DNA from: JACKOB01 sp024234575
GTDB lineage: Bacteria > Pseudomonadota > Gammaproteobacteria > Pseudomonadales > Oleiphilaceae
Length of the DNA stretch: 64,000 bases
Reading direction: 5' to 3'
Assembly (NCBI GenBank): GCA_051208035.1
Contig: JBPJFZ010000020.1
Coordinates: 1 to 64,000 of the forward strand
Shown here: positions 63,915-64,000 of the stretch, one piece after another
How the letters are laid out: the number at the start of each line of letters is the position of its first letter
How positions within the stretch are numbered: position 1 is the stretch's first letter
Notes under the pieces: generated by a model
The model's database searches: none
What the model was told of the DNA's origin: nothing
The model's input: only the letters and a program-made list of their open reading frames with translations
Program-made: the position numbers and the translations under genes

Positions 63915-64000
63915 TTATGTCTGCTGTGGTTTCTGACTGAATACCAAAGGAACCAGCCAATTGCTCATAAGTAAAACAAAAAATGTTAGAAACAGTGCTA
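63915..64000 (-). CDS. atpI: ATP synthase protein I, C-terminal end (cut by window edge)
   Basis: The last 27 residues before a TAA (63915-63917 on the minus strand) read FLTFFVLLMSNWLVP and end SQKPQQT. Position before atpB and the hydrophobic helix identify AtpI, which helps c-ring assembly. The N-terminal part lies beyond base 64000. Confidence 0.75.
   Translation of the reverse strand, partial: ALFLTFFVLLMSNWLVPLVFSQKPQQT

Overview
The window looks like chromosome of a free-living, probably marine gammaproteobacterium. The closest fit is the Cellvibrionales/Spongiibacteraceae-type group, but this is inferred from gene content and no search was run. The evidence is a gamma-type atp operon followed by glmU and glmS, a HexR-type regulator divergent from zwf-pgl-eda, a PilU-type ATPase, PEP-CTERM/PrsT genes, and the DUF6502/DUF5666 and DUF6160 families. 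No rRNA, tRNA or CRISPR array was found.

Layout. 1-5000 is an accessory patch. It holds the tail of an IS21 helper gene, an SDR/TetR pair, a PIN-domain toxin-antitoxin module, an XRE regulator, a broken REP-associated transposase, and an AT-rich pair of unknown membrane-anchored proteins bracketed by two identical 16-bp REP-like repeats. 5100-10090 is an operon for the compatible solute glucosylglycerate: glycerate kinase, phosphatase, glucosyl-3-phosphoglycerate synthase and a GH13 phosphorylase. It is followed by a fatty acid desaturase and an orphan histidine kinase. 12890-17805 holds an unknown membrane protein, a PEP-CTERM surface protein behind a well-formed sigma-54 promoter, and the TPR protein PrsT.

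17809-22255 is central carbon metabolism: eda, pgl and zwf, with hexR divergent across an intergenic region holding three HexR-like sites. 22284-33918 is a mosaic of recQ, a glutathionyl-hydroquinone reductase-like protein, exported proteins of unknown role, a dienelactone hydrolase-like protein, a DUF4139-like protein, a GNAT, tag and a SIMPL protein. 33998-39343 holds a lone PilU-like ATPase, a TonB/TolA-like protein, a DUF6160-type exported protein, a 0.8-kb AT-rich gap and an orphan sugar-binding-type periplasmic protein. 40385-41970 is a TetR regulator divergent from a dienoyl-CoA isomerase, with a paired operator between them. 42037-43314 encodes a divergent sigma-70 factor.

43557-49297 is a tightly overlapping purine operon: adenine deaminase, xanthine dehydrogenase small and large subunits, and an Mpv17/PMP22-like membrane protein. 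Together these would convert adenine to hypoxanthine, xanthine and urate. 49382-53408 (minus strand) is a DUF6502-type regulator with two lipoproteins made of repeated DUF5666-type modules. 53893-64000 (minus strand) is glmS, glmU and atpCDGAHFEB with the end of atpI.

The most interesting items are the sigma-54 promoter on the PEP-CTERM gene, the divergent sigma factor, the Mpv17-like protein inside a purine operon, the DUF6502/DUF5666 operon, and the glucosylglycerate operon that carries both synthetic and degradative enzymes.
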